Positions 62,134-64,000 of a stretch of 64,000 bases of DNA are shown one piece after another. A model generated the notes under the pieces. The model did not search any database and was not told where the DNA came from. It was given only the letters and a program-made list of their open reading frames with translations. The stretch spans positions 821,041 through 885,040 of the forward strand of contig FJUW01000033.1 in NCBI GenBank assembly GCA_900074885.1. Direction: 5' to 3'. Positions within the stretch are counted from its first letter, which is position 1. Each line of letters starts with the position of its first letter. The position numbers and the translations under genes are program-made. This DNA comes from Rhynchosporium graminicola (lineage: Eukaryota > Ascomycota > Leotiomycetes > Helotiales > Ploettnerulaceae).

Positions 62134-64000
62134 CTAAGTTCCATCTCCAGTCCAATCGCTACTCCAGATGAATGTCCCACATCGCCACTGAGAGTTCTTT
62201 TCCTTCTGTCCAGACGGACCTATGGGTCGTGGACACATATAGAAAGACCTACCACAGTTAGGTCCCGGCTTCTTCGTGACAAGACTGATGCATGGCTCGT
62301 TGTGATCACACCGAGGGACCACTCGCTTCCCAAGAAGCTTCGACCAGCACTCCTTGGAGACTATAGGGTCAACAACGTCCTTCTGTTCTGCGAGGTTGAA
62401 AGGCTTGCTGGGAGATTCGTTCTCAAAGCTCTGTGACGCTGAGAATACTTCTTTTTCTGACCGAGCTGGGGTAGGAGACTTCAAAGGCGCGCTGTCTGCA
62501 AAACTGGCGGTGTCTGACTCTGCATCGACTGTAGGTGGAGCCTGGATTTCTGGTTGCTGTGTCTTGGGTTTGAAGAAACCCGTCAAGCTGCTCTGTCCTT
62601 TTCCAGCTTGTCCTTTGCCTCCTGTTGACTTCATTGTGGCTGTAGACTTGCCTCGCTTTTGTGGTCGAGCTGAGGAGAATGATTCGATAGGTCTTTTGGT
62701 GGGTTTGGTAGGACTTTGCATGGAGTGACTTGTCGGTGCTTTAAGATCTCCTGTACTCAATGCATTTGTACTCGGAGTGTCTACTTTGAGTCCGCCGAGA
62801 GGTTGTACGCTTTCAGCCACAGTCTCTTCATCACTGATGAGTCTAGTTTGTGTTGTAGAACTCCCGTCTCGATTTTCTTCTTGAATTGTGGAAATAGAGC
62901 TGTCGGCTTTTGACAATGACGGCTTCTTGCTGAACATGTCCCGAATGCTGCGCCGACGATTGAACTCTGGGATTAGCTTAGCAGACATTGGAAGGAGATC
63001 CTTTGCAGACCAATCTCGCTGTCTCACGCCATCTTTGAAGAAACCAGAGCTCATAACATCTCTTGTATAGACTTCCTCGCCATCAATGTTAACCTTCTCT
63101 TTTAGCACCGCATAGACAGGACAGTGATCAGAGCCCAAGAGACCTTCCTGAATGTTGGACTCGCAGAACCAATCCTTCCAATCTTCGCTACAGAGCACAT
63201 AGTCGATTCGAGCCCCAAAATTTCCCGGTCGGGCATTGATCTTCTGCTCCCAACATGTGAACATTCCAGCGCGAGTAGGATGGAAAGACCGACATATATC
63301 CCACATGACTGGCTTCTCCCTACCCTCGTCACGTTCTCCATACACCTTGCCACCCACGAGTAATTGGTTGAGCCTCCTTCTCGCAGGAGATGAAAAGTAT
63401 TCCTCAAGAGTTACTCCTTGCTTCTTCAATTGCTCTTCCACCTTGGCAGTATCCATTTCCTCTCGAATGATGTTCAAGTCACCAGTCAGGAACACTCGTT
63501 TGCCAGCAGCCACCAAGTTACGCACGCGAGCATCAAGGGCATTCAAGAAGCCAATGCGGAACTCGTCTCGGGATTCATCTCGGGTTGCAGGACAATAAGT
63601 GCCTATCAGGACGAATGCTGGAAATTCGAGGATAACACAACGGCCTTCCGAATCGAGGGTTGCGGCATCAAGGTCGCAGTCCGAGAGCTGAATGCCGGTT
63701 GGATATCCACCAATCTGTTGATCTTCTGGAAGATCTCTAAAGCTCGTGGTTGAATTGGGAGGGGTTAGAACTCCTGTGATACCTTCTTCAGCACGAATCG
63801 GAGCACAAACGGAATTTCGAGTGTAGATTGCAACTCCTGAGTATCCTGTACTAATGTCAGTCCTTGTATTGCTAACAAACATCGACTGTTCTTACCTTTC
63901 TTGTGCTTGGGAAGACTGAAAAAGACATCCCATCCAGGGACCAGAACCATGTCATCCTGGAGATCCTTCCGTTGAATCTTCGTCTCTTGCATGACAACGA
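62134..64000 (-). CDS. apn2: DNA-(apurinic/apyrimidinic) endonuclease 2, 5' end cut by window
   Basis: Apn2 cleaves abasic sites and trims 3' blocks in base-excision repair. The window holds all but the first exon(s). One intron (about 63839-63893) joins LPKHKKG to YSGVAIYTRN. The exonuclease III-type fold shows MQETKIQR, GYSGVAIYTRN, IGTYCPA, LTGDLNIIREE, RIDYVLCSEDW and GSDHCPVYAVLKE, including the catalytic Asp-Asn pair and the terminal Asp-His. A PCNA-binding PIP-like box (QSSLTGFFKP) lies in the linker. The C-terminal zinc-GRF domain (CDHNEPC ... KKPGPNCGRSFYMCPRP ... WRCGTFIW) is complete. APN2 is the usual flank of the Pezizomycotina MAT locus opposite SLA2. Confidence 0.95.

Overview
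The window is nuclear DNA of a filamentous ascomycete (Pezizomycotina), most likely a Leotiomycetes-type fungus. Introns are short (about 45-80 bp) with GTAAGT/GTATGT donors, CTAAC/CTGAC branch sites and YAG acceptors. The lycopene cyclase and phytoene synthase are fused, as in fungi. A copia element carries repeat-induced-point-mutation (RIP)-like damage. A mating-type locus lies between SLA2 and APN2. The species cannot be named from sequence alone.

Layout. (1) 1.5-9.2 kb: a carotenoid cluster with a carotenoid cleavage oxygenase (-), and, divergent from it, a fused lycopene cyclase/phytoene synthase (+) and a phytoene desaturase (+). Together they make coloured carotenes from geranylgeranyl diphosphate and cleave them. 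(2) 12.1-15.1 kb: a seven-exon DEAD-box RNA helicase (-). (3) 20.2-24.8 kb: SF3a subunit 1/Prp21 (-) and a Sec2-type Rab exchange factor (-). (4) 27.3-30.5 kb: two secreted-protein genes, a three-exon 151-residue protein (-) and a frameshifted beta-propeller gene (+). (5) 30.5-36.1 kb: a full-length but dead Ty1/copia retrotransposon (178-bp LTRs, 5-bp target duplication, minus orientation), inserted exactly at the stop codon of the propeller gene. (6) 36.9-46.1 kb: housekeeping genes, namely eL21 (-) and uS4/RPS9 (+) sharing a 237-bp promoter, SLU7 (-), and DNA polymerase zeta REV3 (+). (7) 46.7-49.6 kb: an SMP/PH lipid-transfer protein like Nvj2. (8) 50.7-64.0 kb: the mating-type locus, SLA2 (+) / MAT1-1-1 alpha-box gene (-) / an unassigned five-exon gene (-) / an HMG-box gene (+) / APN2 (-, cut by the window end).

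The MAT locus is the most interesting part. Its order (alpha-box gene, middle gene, HMG gene) matches the MAT1-1-1, MAT1-1-2, MAT1-1-3 order of Sordariomycete MAT1-1 idiomorphs. The HMG box departs from the usual MAT1-2-1 signature, which favours MAT1-1-3 and a heterothallic MAT1-1 strain. A homothallic locus carrying MAT1-2-1 is not excluded. The middle gene, rebuilt here as a frame-consistent 400-residue protein, shares a 134-bp divergent promoter with the HMG gene and has no function I can assign with confidence.

Gene-poor stretches (1-1.5, 9.2-12.1, 15.1-20.2, 24.8-27.3 and 60.4-62.1 kb) hold microsatellites, CCTA/TAGG-rich blocks, probable UTRs and only weak gene candidates.
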